Part shown: positions 1-10,250 of the stretch, piece after piece
How positions within the stretch are numbered: the stretch's first letter is position 1
How the letters are laid out: each line of letters starts with the position of its first letter
NCBI RefSeq assembly: GCF_000002235.5
Contig: NW_022145607.1
Location: forward strand, 35,439,029 to 35,503,028
DNA: 64,000 nucleotides
Reading direction: 5' to 3'
Origin: Strongylocentrotus purpuratus
Lineage: Eukaryota; Echinodermata; Echinoidea; Camarodonta; Strongylocentrotidae
Program-made: the position numbers and the translations under genes
Notes under the pieces: generated by a model
Databases searched by the model: none
Told to the model about the DNA's origin: nothing
Seen by the model: the letters and a program-made list of their open reading frames with translations, nothing else

Positions 1-213
1 AAAAAAATGAAAATGTTTCGATTGTAATATGAGATTTTCTATCAATTGGATGTTATTAGCCAGCTTAGATATATTACAGGCGGGAAACCCTTGAATTGTT
101 CCGTTTTTATACAGGTTTTTCTGAACGAGGTCATTATAACTTGTCATGTTAGACACACACACATGAGAAAAACCTTATAAATGTCGCGATTGTACTAAGA
201 GATTTTGTTTAAA
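1..213 (+). pseudogene. Decayed C2H2 finger tail of unit 1
   Basis: This stretch matches the decayed 3' tails that follow the finger exons near 18,730-18,900 and 28,040-28,260. Finger-like pieces such as TGGGAAACCC and GACACACACAC are visible, but no open frame survives. It means the window opens just downstream of another finger exon that lies to the left. It is cut at 213 by the LTR element. Confidence 0.75.
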
Positions 214-1206
214 TGAAGCGATCCACGGCGAGACGGCCTGGTGGCCAAAGCCGCCCCGCCTAGTACCGACTCAGAAAATGTTAAAGTATAACTTTAGTTC
301 TTGAAGTGTAGAAAACGAAGATAAATCAAAGTCACTAAAACAAATTCTTGATTGGAGTTGAAGATTTATTAAAATAAACGTAGAATTAATAAAATCACGA
401 AGTTCATGTTTTGGGGCTGGGCAACCCAATTGAAGCAAATTAGTCACTCATGTCGGTATCGTAACGGAAAAGAGGTCCCGCTCCAGAGACGCAACTCGGT
501 TTTTATCCTCCCGAACTGACACGCCTCGTCCTCCCAAAAATTGAGGCGTGTCACACAGACGCTTTGCGTAATATCAATCCACCCATAATTAGTTTCCGTA
601 TTAAAAGGTCCTATATTTCTTGGCGAATTTACCCCCCGGATATAAGGCGCTCCGGATGATCCGCATCTCTATTCCTCACATACTTCTTTCACGCACCCAC
701 CTGTGTCTCTTACATTCTAATCTTTCAAACAAGAGATGCAAATCACCTGGAGACCCAACAACCCTGGAAATTAATTCAATGAATATAAAAAGGGATAAAT
801 GTTGCTATGTCCGTCCACACTAGCGAGCCCACATGCTTCTGGCTATTACACACCTGTAATCCTCACTTCCTCTCTCATACTATTTCGATAGTGTGAACAG
901 ACCCGGCAACAAGGAAAAACCCTTCCAATTGTAATACAAATCTATTTCCCAAATTTGCCTAATTAAATTTAAGTCAACTGTGGCGACACGCCCAGCGACA
1001 CCTAATCCAATCGGCCAAGCCGAAAAAATAGAGCAAAAATTAAGAGCGCAACGTCTCGGAACAGGTGTTAAAAATAGCATACAAGGAATTCACCATGTAT
1101 GTTTGTAAACATAGTTCTAGCGAAATCTACCAGGAATTTGCCTTGTACATGTACGTCAATGAACCTTTGAGGAAAACGTAAACACGAGAATATCCATATC
1201 ATTACA
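214..1206 (-). repeat. LTR (3' LTR in element orientation)
   Basis: This 993-bp copy is offset from its partner by exactly 1,994 bp. It has TG and CA ends. A short open frame at 620-823 recurs identically in both LTRs and is not treated as a gene. A TATAAAAAGG stretch near 785 lies on the plus strand, opposite to the inferred orientation, so no promoter is assigned. Confidence 0.88.
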
Positions 1207-1218
1207 AACTCCCCTACT
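1207..1218 (-). other. Polypurine tract
   Basis: On the minus strand AGTAGGGGAGTT directly abuts the TG of the left LTR, which is the expected place for plus-strand priming. This is the main evidence for minus-strand orientation. Confidence 0.6.
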
Positions 1219-2188
1219 GAAACGATCTGTCCCATAAGATCGCAACAAAAAAATAGAAATTCTCGTCATATATACGTTCCCCTCCAAGTTACACACACGT
1301 ACATGGCTGCCCAGCCCTAAAACATCTACAATAACTTCATATACATCATATAAAGCCAACATGGCTTCCGAATTACAATATGTAAACACACATAGCAAAC
1401 TGGTAATCCAACTCACAAAAATACCCACTAGTGCAAACATACTTAGAAATATCACCCCCCATTAATGACACCCTTGGCATATTAAAACAGCATGTCAATA
1501 TTTTGCAAGTAAATGCACAACCTTAACGCAATAGTCAATTAAACAAACCCTCAAACTCCAAAATTTTCCATTTTTTCCCTCCTCTCTTCATCCACATAAT
1601 TAACCAATTATGTGGTCCTGCCTAAAGAGGCAATAACAAAATTAAAATTTTAATCCAAAAACCTATAATAAATTCCTCGAGTGTCCTATTCCTGCATGGT
1701 TAACAAAAACGCCCAAATTTCCCTACTGCAGACTATGAAACCTACCACTATCACGTCTCCAACTACTTGTAATTATAGCCTGAAACTGTTTGCGAAGTTT
1801 AGGGAAGTGTCACAACCCCGGCGGTCAGAGCCGGATACCCCAGACCTCCTCCAACCGGTTGTTGGGACTGCTCCTGCCACTTGTAAACATCCATATGTAA
1901 TCAGAAACTACTTAAAAATTGAAATATACTAGTGAAAATACATGCACCTTCTCCGAACACTGGAATAGACAACGATACGTGTAACTGAAAAAATATAAAA
2001 ATTTGTAATATGCAAACCTATGGAATATACAACCAATTTCAACACGCAATTAGGCAAAAATCACCATAACCATAAATGACCCCAATTACAAATCACCACA
2101 ATTACATCCAAAAATTGTTTCGACAAAAACTAGAAATCCGACGGAGCGTACGCCGATACAACTCTGTCCCCCCGGGGAGTGAGGTGCA
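1219..2188. other. LTR element interior, no gene
   Basis: AT-rich sequence with no recognisable retroviral or retrotransposon protein on either strand. The open frames at 1,156-1,455 (minus) and 1,681-1,932 (plus) resemble no known family and one runs into the LTR. Confidence 0.7.
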
Positions 2189-2205
2189 CCCCATCCGTAC
2201 TACCA
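2189..2205 (-). other. Candidate primer binding site
   Basis: On the minus strand TGGTAGTACGGATGGGG begins 2 nt inside the right LTR. It starts with TGG, the complement of tRNA CCA, and could pair with a tRNA ending CCGTACTA-CCA. The primer tRNA was not identified. Confidence 0.5.
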
Positions 2206-3250
2206 ATTGAAGCGATCCACGGCGAGACGGCCCGGTGGCCAAAGCCGCCCCGCCTAGTACCGACTCAGAAAATGTTAAAGTATAACTTTAGTTCTTGAAG
2301 TGTAGAAAACGAAGATAAATCAAAGTCACTAAAACAAATTCTTGATTGGAGTTGAAGATTTATTAAAATAAACGTAGAATTAATAAAATCACGAAGTTCA
2401 TGTTTTGGGGCTGGGCAACCCAATTGAAGCAAATTAGTCACTCATGTCGGTATCGTAACGGAAAAGAGGTCCCGCTCCAGAGACGCAACTCGGTTTTTAT
2501 CCTCCCGAACTGACACGCCTCGTCCTCCCAAAAATTGAGGCGTGTCACACAGACGCTTTGCGTAATATCAATCCACCCATAATTAGTTTCCGTATTAAAA
2601 GGTCCTATATTTCTTGGCGAATTTACCCCCCGGATATAAGGCGCTCCGGATGATCCGCATCTCTATTCCTCACATACTTCTTTCACGCACCCACCTGTGT
2701 CTCTTACATTCTAATCTTTCAAACAAGAGATGCAAATCACCTGGAGACCCAACAACCCTGGAAATTAATTCAATGAATATAAAAAGGGATAAATGTTGCT
2801 ATGTCCGTCCACACTAGCGAGCCCACATGCTTCTGGCTATTACACACCTGTAATCCTCACTTCCTCTCTCATACTATTTCGATAGTGTGAACAGACCCGG
2901 CAACAAGGAAAAACCCTTCCAATTGTAATACAAATCTATTTCCCAAATTTGCCTAATTAAATTTAAGTCAACTGTGGCGACACGCCCAGCGACACCTAAT
3001 CCAATCGGCCAAGCCGAAAAAGTAGAGCAAAAATTAAGAGCGCAACGTCTCGGAACAGGTGTTAAAAATAGCATACAAGGAATTCACCATGTATGTTTGT
3101 AAACATAGTTCTAGCGAAATCTACCAGGAATTTGCCTTGTACATGTACGTCAATGAACCTTTGAGGAAAACGTAAACACGAGAATATCCATATCATTACA
3201 TAAATAAAAGGATGTTACTAGCCACTGTAGAACACATACAGGAGAGAAAC

Positions 3251-3359
3251 CATGGGCGTAAATCCTTACGTAATACATATTGCTCGGGGGGGGGGGGGGA
3301 TGATCTATTCATTCATTACCCCCTGAACAATAATAATTACGTAAGGATTTACGCCCATG
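3251..3359. mobile_element. 109-bp MITE with perfect 24-bp TIRs
   Basis: The left end (3251-3274) and the reverse complement of the right end (3336-3359) are identical over 24 bp, starting CATGGGCGTAAATCC. GAGAAAC is duplicated at 3244-3250 and 3360-3366. The paralogous site near 28,290 has a single GAGCAAC and no insert. The loop contains a run of about 14 G. Confidence 0.88.
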
Positions 3360-3450
3360 GAGAAACTCTTCAAGCGTTCCTAATAAAATAAGGAATTTTC
3401 TCATAAATGTGAGCTCACAAGGCATATGAGAACATAAATGATTTTATTAA

Positions 3451-3817
3451 AGGTAAAGACCAGTAATGGTCATGCGATTGCATTGTGAAAGAAACGTTGT
3501 GGAATCGATCAGAAAAGGTTGATCATCTAGCATCTAGCATCTGCAAGGTTCTGGAATCATCAAAATGATAAGAAATTTGGCCCATTCTTCGTAAAGTTAC
3601 AAGCACTATACACAGAAAGATGTATATGGGACTACCCTATCTCTCTCACACGACCATGAGAGAAATAAATTTACCAAATATATGAATTAGTAGGCGGTTT
3701 CCCGGCAAATTTTTTATCATCATGTATTAGTCAAAACATATTCTTTCACATGATTGGTAATGAGAGCTTCCATTTCATTTTTTGAAATTGGGGCGTTACC
3801 AATACTGGTCTTTACCT
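3451..3817. mobile_element. 367-bp TTAA-targeted MITE
   Basis: The inverted termini start AGGTAAAGACCAGTA and match over about 20 bp with one mismatch. They are flanked by TTAA at 3447-3450 and 3818-3821. The unit 3 paralogue near 28,380 has one TTAA at the equivalent place and no insert. A TTAA duplication is the piggyBac-superfamily signature; the transposase is absent and the family is inferred from the target only. Confidence 0.82.
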
Positions 3818-3974
3818 TTAAGAGATTTTTTTTTAACAGTAAAACTAGTTACCGGTACTGGAGAAAAGCCATTTAAATGTTTACTTTGTTCTAAAAAGGG
3901 ATTTTATCGTTTATACAGTGCATGATCTTGCTAATTGACTAATAACACACAGAGTAAAAATGCCACATAAATAT

Positions 3975-4205
3975 TATCATTAGAACAGATGGATGGATTA
4001 CTAACAAACTCATGACATGCATGTATCTTTCAGAGCCAATGAACTGATTAGATTTTAGGGTCATGAGGTCAAAGATCAAAGGGTCATACATGTATATGAA
4101 AAAGAGCTTGTAATCACGATATTCTGAGAACCTGTTAATGTATTACAATCAAACTTGAATATTTTTAATTGCTTCTTTTTTTGGTTTGTAAAATCGCTCT
4201 ATTGC
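3975..4205 (+). repeat. Fragment of dispersed repeat family Z
   Basis: Contains the recurring phrases GAACTGATTAGATTTTAGGG and GGTCATGAGGTCAAAG. Matching fragments lie at 19,025-19,258 and 28,545-28,765, and two long copies at 42,504-44,065. It sits at the same place in units 1 to 3, so it predates the duplications. Confidence 0.75.
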
Positions 4206-4990
4206 CCTGGGGGGAGTTAAAGTGAGGAGCCCCTGGAAGCTCAGGGGTTTTAGGCATTTAATTATCATGGTCAGATATTGTATTTAGATACCTTATTTGT
4301 GACACTGGCAGGTCACTGCCAGGGGGCTGAGCCCCTTGAAGTTCAGGGTTTTTTAGGCATTTAATTATAGTCAGATGACCAATTGAGAGGCCCATCTTAG
4401 GGCCCCTGGTGGGGTCTGAAGGCCTGACTGTAAATTTTGGATTTTGATATTTTCCAACAACAAATGCACTTACAAAAGAAATTGAGAAAAAATCCCAGAA
4501 AATTGTGTCATTTCAGCAACATTTGTAGATCCCTAGAGGTATCAAATGAAAAATAAACCTTGTTTGAATATTATTTTTTTTGGGCGGAGGGGGCAACTGC
4601 CCCAAGCCCCACCCCAACCCGTCAGTACGCCATGCAATGTTGAGGGGATCATGTCTTCTGATCCATATGATAAAAAACATATACGCTTTCCTCTCACATA
4701 ATTTCCACGATATGCGCCTATTGCTATTTTCAAATCCGTCATTGGTAAATATATGGGCATGCAGAATATTTAGGAAATTCAATTTCTGTTTACTCTCCTT
4801 TTCTTTGGATAGAATATAATTTTTGTTGTGATTCAATTTTTATTGTATTTTTGGTTAAAAAATCATACCATTTTCACTCCTTTACCAGTGATTTGTTTTT
4901 TGTGGGGCGAAAATGCGTTTTACCCCCCCCCCCCCCCTTCTCACCTCCGGCGCCTCAGCATACATATAAATGTCCAAAATTAGGGACCTT
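4206..4990 (+). repeat. Dispersed G/C-run repeat (unit 1 copy)
   Basis: Begins with AAGCTCAGGGGTTTTAGGC, includes a G-run to C-run section, and ends in CTCACCTCCGGCGCCTC before ACACATACAGGAGAGAAAC. The same order occurs at 19,259-19,560 (shortened), 28,766-29,600 and 46,280-47,700. The open frames 4,513-4,836 and 4,580-4,819 are products of this repeat, not genes. Confidence 0.7.
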
Positions 4991-5290
4991 AGAACACATA
5001 CAGGAGAGAAACCTTTTAAGGGGTATAACCTCGCTAGTCTTAAGGACTGCAATTCATAACATGTAACTTCCTATACATGAAGAACCGCTATTCATAAAAT
5101 GGAAAGGAGGTCACTATTAGTTATGTCATAAGGACCGTTATTCATATGGACCGCCATTCATAATGTGAGATAAGGGTCGCTATTCAATGAGTTCATGAAC
5201 ATGAAGAAGGGGCGCTATTCATAATTTATATTGGGGGTCACTACTCGTAAGGACCACTATTCATGATACAAAATGAGGGTGATATGTGTA
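4990..5290 (+). repeat. Degenerate CTATTCATA tandem region, unit 1
   Basis: Variants of AAGGACCGCTATTCATAA recur every 25 to 45 bp. The region is expanded in unit 2 (19,600-19,945) and unit 3 (29,600-30,365). The copy number differs between units, as expected of an unstable tandem repeat. Confidence 0.7.
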
Positions 5291-6200
5291 AGACTATGTT
5301 GATGGATATATTTTCAATGTCATGAATGTAGATTTCAGCGTCATGAATTCATGTAGCAAAATTGTGTGTACTGTGAATTTATCACAAAACTTCAGGAGGG
5401 GGGGGGGGGATGAAATGGCATGCTTGAAATAGGATTTCATTTTGCAAGCTAAATGTACCCCCAATTTTTTTGGTACATGTACTTCATAATGATTAATTTC
5501 AATTATTCTATTCTCAATCCTCCCTCTCTCTCTCACATGGTGCACCCGCAGGCCTACTGTATATTCTATTTTCGGATCGAGGAAGCAATATCTTTTCTCG
5601 TATATGATGTCACGTTTTCCCCAAGAAGACATTTGAAGGGATAGTATTTATTTTTGTATGTGGAAAATATTTTTCTAGATAGAATGTAACATAGATACCG
5701 GTATTGATATTTCTCTTTTGTATCTTTTATCAGATTTTTAATGATTTTTTCATACTCTTTATTTCTCTTTTCACTTTTACATAGAATGTTTTTTCTCTTT
5801 AATTTGTTATGAAAGAACTACAGTATTATCTTTTGTATTAAAAGTGATTTTGTTTAATATTACCTGTATCTGTAACTCATGTTATTGTATAGTAAGCCTA
5901 TGGTACACTATAGGATATCACTACCATTCTATTTTTGAATAAGTTGCATTAGCGTTTGATATGAATATTCAATTATGTAAAAATGTTATGATCAAGGCTC
6001 TAAATTGTTGTATTAACCTTGCATTACCATTGCCTGACCAAGCACAATCGGAGTACTATTATGTAATACAATGCTTCTATTCATCTCTGGTTTATTGTAA
6101 CATTGTGCTTCCATGTGCACATACTTTTGATAGTGGTTCTCTGTAAATGACTTTGTACATCAACCTTATAGTAGGAGTTGCTTCTTGAAAAGAAGAATTC
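5290..6200 (+). other. Conserved flank 5' of CR1-like LINE, unit 1
   Basis: AT-rich DNA shared with 19,946-20,880 and 30,366-31,217. It has no convincing coding frame. It may include the 5' untranslated region of the LINE that follows. A TACCGGTA octamer near 5,694 is present in all three copies. Confidence 0.55.
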
Positions 6201-6894
6201 CATATAATGCTAATTATTCTTGTGCAAGTTTTTCAACTTGAACTTTTAAAAGCAGGTGATATTCACCCTATTCCAGGGCCAGATAATAATAAATTTAATA
6301 CCATTCATTATACACCTACTGTGACTACTGCCTCCTCTGAGCTCAAGTCCACACAACATGTAAATAAGTATAATACAGCTGAGCTTCGGCAGTGGAAAGA
6401 CAAGTTAACTGAATTAACACACTTGATGTTTTAAATGTTATCACATCATGTGGGCTTCAACCTTCTATACCTTGTATACGTAAAACGCGCAGGGGAAATC
6501 AAGGTGGCAAACGTAGAAACTGTCACCGAAACAAGTGTAAGGTACCACTGCCTCACCGTTCAAACGATAAACTTGATCAACCACAACAGAGTGTCTCCTT
6601 TTGCATAATAATAATAATAATATGAACAATTTATATAGCGCTTGAGACAACCCTATAAATAGTGTGACAGATGTAATGGTGGTGGATGGTCTTTCTGACC
6701 ATTCTGCCATAATTTGTAAGTTGAAATTAATAAAACCTCCTGCTGCAAAGAGTGTGATACACACATGTAACATTAAGTCCATCAATATTGTATCATTTAT
6801 GGAAAGAATCACTGAACTATCCAACATAGGAAATTGGAGCGCAAATGGCTTAAATCGGGCCTAGAGTCTGATCGTGAGAGTTCGCGCTTCCAAA

Positions 6895-7122
6895 ACATAA
6901 AATGTTGTTTATTCATCTTTATTCAAGAAAGTATACATATAACATAATAATAAAGATGTACATGAAACCCAGGACAGAGATTTGTATTACATTACATGCA
7001 TCTCATGCAGGGTTAAACAATTACAATACACAATAACAAAACGGAAAAGAGAACATCATAACAACATTTTTTTTAAATGAAAACATTAATAATTCCTAAC
7101 AAAATAACAAAAACAAACAAAA
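6895..7122 (-). mobile_element. Probable 3' end of a minus-strand retroposon
   Basis: Read on the minus strand it ends with GAATAAAGATGAATAAACAAC, resembling a polyadenylation signal and an A-rich 3' terminus. It is absent from the corresponding place in LINE copies 2 and 3. No coding sequence remains, so the family is unknown. Confidence 0.4.
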
Positions 7123-7265
7123 CTAGACTTTAATTTGTCACTTTGACGAATTAGGTGATACGTATGCTCATGTGTAACATAATAAAGAACGTATTTTCAC
7201 GATTTCATCTCGATCGTTATAAAATACTACTCCCATTATGGTCTATCCATGAGTCAAGTTTCAAC

Positions 7266-7415
7266 TGTGAAGGGCAGAGGGAGGCAAGGCAAGAGAGATA
7301 GAGAGAGGGGGTAAAAGAGTAGAGAGAGAGAGAGATGCAGAGACAGACCAAGAGAGAGGAGCGTAACATTAGAGGAGAAAGGAAACAGAGCAAGACAGAG
7401 GAGAGAGAGAGAGAT
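7266..7415 (+). repeat. GA-rich tract in X1
   Basis: A purine-only stretch of AGAGAG repeats. Open frames on the opposite strand here (7,217-7,477, 7,254-7,439) are Leu/Ser low-complexity artefacts. Confidence 0.85.
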
Positions 7416-7847
7416 ACAATTGAGAACAATGCCTTCCATATTTCTAGCATAAATATGCTCTTTTGAAAACTGATCATGATGTGTTGCCGATAATCAAAAA
7501 GCGATTATGTTCATAAACACGATGATGACGATATTAGAATGTTGACCATGATTGAAAGTGGCACAGCGCCCCCTTCAAGTTTTCGATAGAGGATTAAACT
7601 GTTTGCTTACGGTATACTAAACAAGCTCAAAACACTTTTTTTAATAAAAATTGCAAAATGTACATAGTGATTTATTTAGTAAGATATTAATATTGTACCC
7701 ATCCATAACCCAACATCTATAAGATGTTAAATCTATAAATGATAGTTAGTATGCATGGCAGTGAATGGCCAAACGATAGAAATGTCCTCGAATTTCTTTG
7801 GATTAAATTATTATACATATAAATGAGACAAGCTAAGATTATATGCA

Positions 7848-8075
7848 GAGAGAAAGGGGGGAGAGTAGAGAAAGTGAGAGAGAGAGGCAGAGACAAAAGG
7901 AGACAGATCAAGAGAAGAAGAGGGAAAGGGAAACAGTATGAGGGAGAGGGTGAAAGTGTAAGAGAGAGGGAGAGAACAAGAGAGATGCAGATGAGAGAGA
8001 CCAAGAGAAGGAGAGGGGCAGAAGAAGACTAGGTGAAGGGAGACAGAGCAAGAGAGAAAAGAGAGAGAGGGGAGA
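7848..8075 (+). repeat. Second GA-rich tract in X1
   Basis: Another GA repeat; its counterpart in X2 is the CT tract at 13,425-13,615. Minus-strand open frames here are low complexity. Confidence 0.85.
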
Positions 8076-8644
8076 AATGCAATTGAGAAAAATGCCTTCA
8101 ATATTTCTAGCATAAATAGCTAGGCTCCTGAATAACGATCATGACAGTGTGCCGAAACTGCCGATGATGATATAATGATAATGTTCATGAATACAATAAT
8201 GACGGTATTGATGATGAAGACGACCATGATTAAAAATGGTATAGCGTCCCTTCAGGTATTCCATTGAGGATTGTTATATATGAAAACTGACATGTCACCT
8301 ATGATTGAATTTTTGACTATGATAACGTCATGATAATGTTAAATAGTCTACATAATTGTTGTGGAAACTTGTCTCAGCTACAACATACTCAAAAATTAAC
8401 AAAATCCAAGCAGAAATAACGGCGATATCGCTCAAAAAGACATATGCAGAATCCAGATTTGAGAAAAAGTCATCTCCCATAGGGATTGCACCTAAAAAGT
8501 AATACATTAAGTGTAAATAGGGTAATAATAAAGTAAATAAGAGTTGTTTATTACATTATTTGCGATTCTACGTGTTTTAATATTTAAAGGAGAAGGTACA
8601 GTGAAAGGTCAAAAAGAAAAAAAAAAGGAAAGAAAAAAATTGTT

Positions 8645-8718
8645 GGAGACGCCCGGACTCGAACCAGGGATCTCAAGGTCGGAAGTCAGGTGCGTTACCG
8701 ATATACCAAAACATTTCC
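8645..8718 (-). pseudogene. tRNA-like sequence inside X1
   Basis: On the minus strand a 74-nt segment has a pol III B box GGTTCGAGTCC, a T stem CCTGG/CCGGG, and acceptor strands GGAAATG and CGTCTCC that pair at 6 of 7 positions. The D and anticodon stems do not pair convincingly, so it is a decayed tRNA or a tRNA-derived SINE head, not a working tRNA. Confidence 0.55.
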
Positions 8719-9975
8719 CATAGCGATTACACGTAAACGGAAAATTGAATTCTCAAATCCCACTTTGCAAGTGAAATATGAGCATGATCCCGGCATATGA
8801 TCGAAAAATAAAGTGCACGTTGGAGATAGCTTATTGTCTCAGCTACACCATATCCAAAGCTCAGCAAAAACAAAGCTAAAACAACGGAGATATTGCTCGC
8901 GAAAGACAGAAATGTAGAATCCAGTTTTGAGAAAAAGTCATGTCCCATAGAGAATACACGCAAAATGTGAAAAATTGACATGCCTCCTTTAATCGCAAAA
9001 TATGGCATGATGCTTTTGTCAAAATGAAAAATTGTGGTGACTGAATTTGTAGACAATTGTCTCAGCTAGAACATATCAAAATGTGGATGAAAAACAATCA
9101 AAATTTACAGAGATACAATCGATTTTCAAAAAATATGCAAACGTCATAATAAGCAAATTAAAATTTTGAGTTCGGAGGCCATTGTGATGACATTATGAGT
9201 TAATTGAGGGTCATATCTCCAACTCATAATTTATCCACATATGAAAAAATATTGGGAGTTTCTATCTATTCTGAAGAATTACAAAGAATTTTGTATAGGC
9301 ATGTTTTTGCCCATGTATTGTGGATAAAGATAACGCAGATCCGCGCGTGCTGCCAACTTTGACGGACGCTCAATGCGTTATTAAAAGGTGAACAAGTTAT
9401 CAAAATGCTTGGAAAAATGTGCCAAATATGATAAAAGAGAAAATTCAGCGATTCTATGTTGCAAAATGCCAGTACGCGCGGTAACGCGCACGCTTGTGCG
9501 TGTGCGCGATTTTTTTTGCGAAATGCTTTAAATGGCCTGAAACGTATGCAAAAAAATTTGAAGACGATTTAGAGCATTTTAAATTTTTGTACGCGCATTA
9601 ACGCACGCACTAACACGTACACGCGCGTTTGCGCACGTTTATTGACCTGAAGTTGACCGGACGGATACTGATCTTAATCATGACAAATATGAATAAAAAA
9701 TGGCTCTCCGTTATGAAGATATGATCATACGTTGATTTTCACAAAATGGTGCCTGGATGACGTCACGATGACCTTGACTCTCTGAAAAGTCACACAGTTC
9801 TGAGGTAGACTAAGATCTATCATCGTTGAAAGTTTCATGATAATGGCTTTATTCAGTCTTGAGATATCCTGCGAACAAATTTGAGGAAGAATAAAAAGAA
9901 ATAATAAAAATCTTGACGAAATCAAAAGGTGATACGTATCACCTAATAACATAAACTCTATAGAGTGGTCAAGTG

Positions 9976-10250
9976 TGACGTCATCAAAAATCTAATTTTA
10001 GAATTTCACAATTTTTCTTCATTTTCCGAAAGAGCATCAAAAATAATGTACAAATGTTGAAAACCAATTAAATATGTTAAGTATTGGCTGAGATATGACC
10101 ATCTGAATAAATATATGTCCCATGGGAACTCAGTGTTATATGCTCTGGCTTCTTCAACTGGTTTTCGACGTTTGGACATTATTTCTGAAGCTCCTTCGGA
10201 AAATGAAGAAAAAATTGAGAAATTCTAAAAACAGATGTTTATGACGTCAT
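9976..10250. mobile_element. Foldback element
   Basis: The left arm (9976-10065, TGACGTCATC... to GAAAACCA) and right arm (10160-10250, GGTTTTCGACG... to ATGACGTCA) are near reverse complements, separated by about 95 bp. It lies between X1 and the resumption of LINE copy 1 and is absent from the other LINE copies. Confidence 0.65.

Larger units (their letters stand above)
214..3200 (-). mobile_element. Non-autonomous LTR retrotransposon (no coding capacity)
   Basis: Two 993-bp direct repeats (214-1206 and 2208-3200) flank a 1,001-bp interior. Each repeat begins TG and ends CA. The flanks carry a 4-bp target duplication TAAA (210-213 and 3201-3204). Removing the element and one TAAA restores the sequence found at the paralogous empty site near 28,240-28,260, which confirms the borders. 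A purine-rich tract next to the left repeat and a tRNA-complement-like site next to the right one place the element on the minus strand. There is no gag, protease, reverse transcriptase or integrase reading frame, so it must have moved in trans, like LARD or TRIM elements. I saw only two mismatches between the repeats (near 239 and 1,029), so the insertion looks recent. Confidence 0.9.
3201..3960 (+). pseudogene. Continuation of unit 1 decayed finger tail
   Basis: After the LTR element the finger tail resumes with ACACATACAGGAGAGAAAC linker DNA, matching 28,250-28,480 and 18,900-18,990. It is broken twice more, by the small elements at 3,251-3,359 and 3,451-3,817. No frame is open. The same tail shape in every unit shows that decay began before the duplications. 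Confidence 0.75.
7123..9946 (+). mobile_element. Element X, copy 1 (Helitron-like, non-autonomous)
   Basis: A 2.8-kb element whose reverse complement occurs at 11,564-14,489. One end reads ACTAGACTTTAATTTGTC and includes a GACGAATT hairpin. The other end is a hairpin made of AGGTGATACGT and ACGTATCACCTAAT. A terminal hairpin ending in CTAAT, no clear target duplication and repeated TAGGTGATACGT near both ends fit Helitron/Helentron-type elements, but Rep/helicase is absent and the class is uncertain. It contains two GA-rich tracts, a tRNA-like segment and a run of alternating GCGC/GTGC near 9,470-9,640. It interrupts LINE copy 1. Confidence 0.7.

Noticed and set aside
620..823. Identical 67-aa frames at 620-823 and 2,614-2,817
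   Set aside because: Both lie in the LTRs; identity reflects LTR duplication and the peptide resembles no known protein.
4513..4836. Frames at 4,513-4,836 and 29,092-29,400 repeated between units
   Set aside because: They translate the dispersed G/C-run repeat and are broken in the unit 2 and 47-kb copies.
7217..8113. Leu/Ser-rich frames in 7.2-8.1 kb and 13.4-13.7 kb
   Set aside because: Translations of GA/CT microsatellites.
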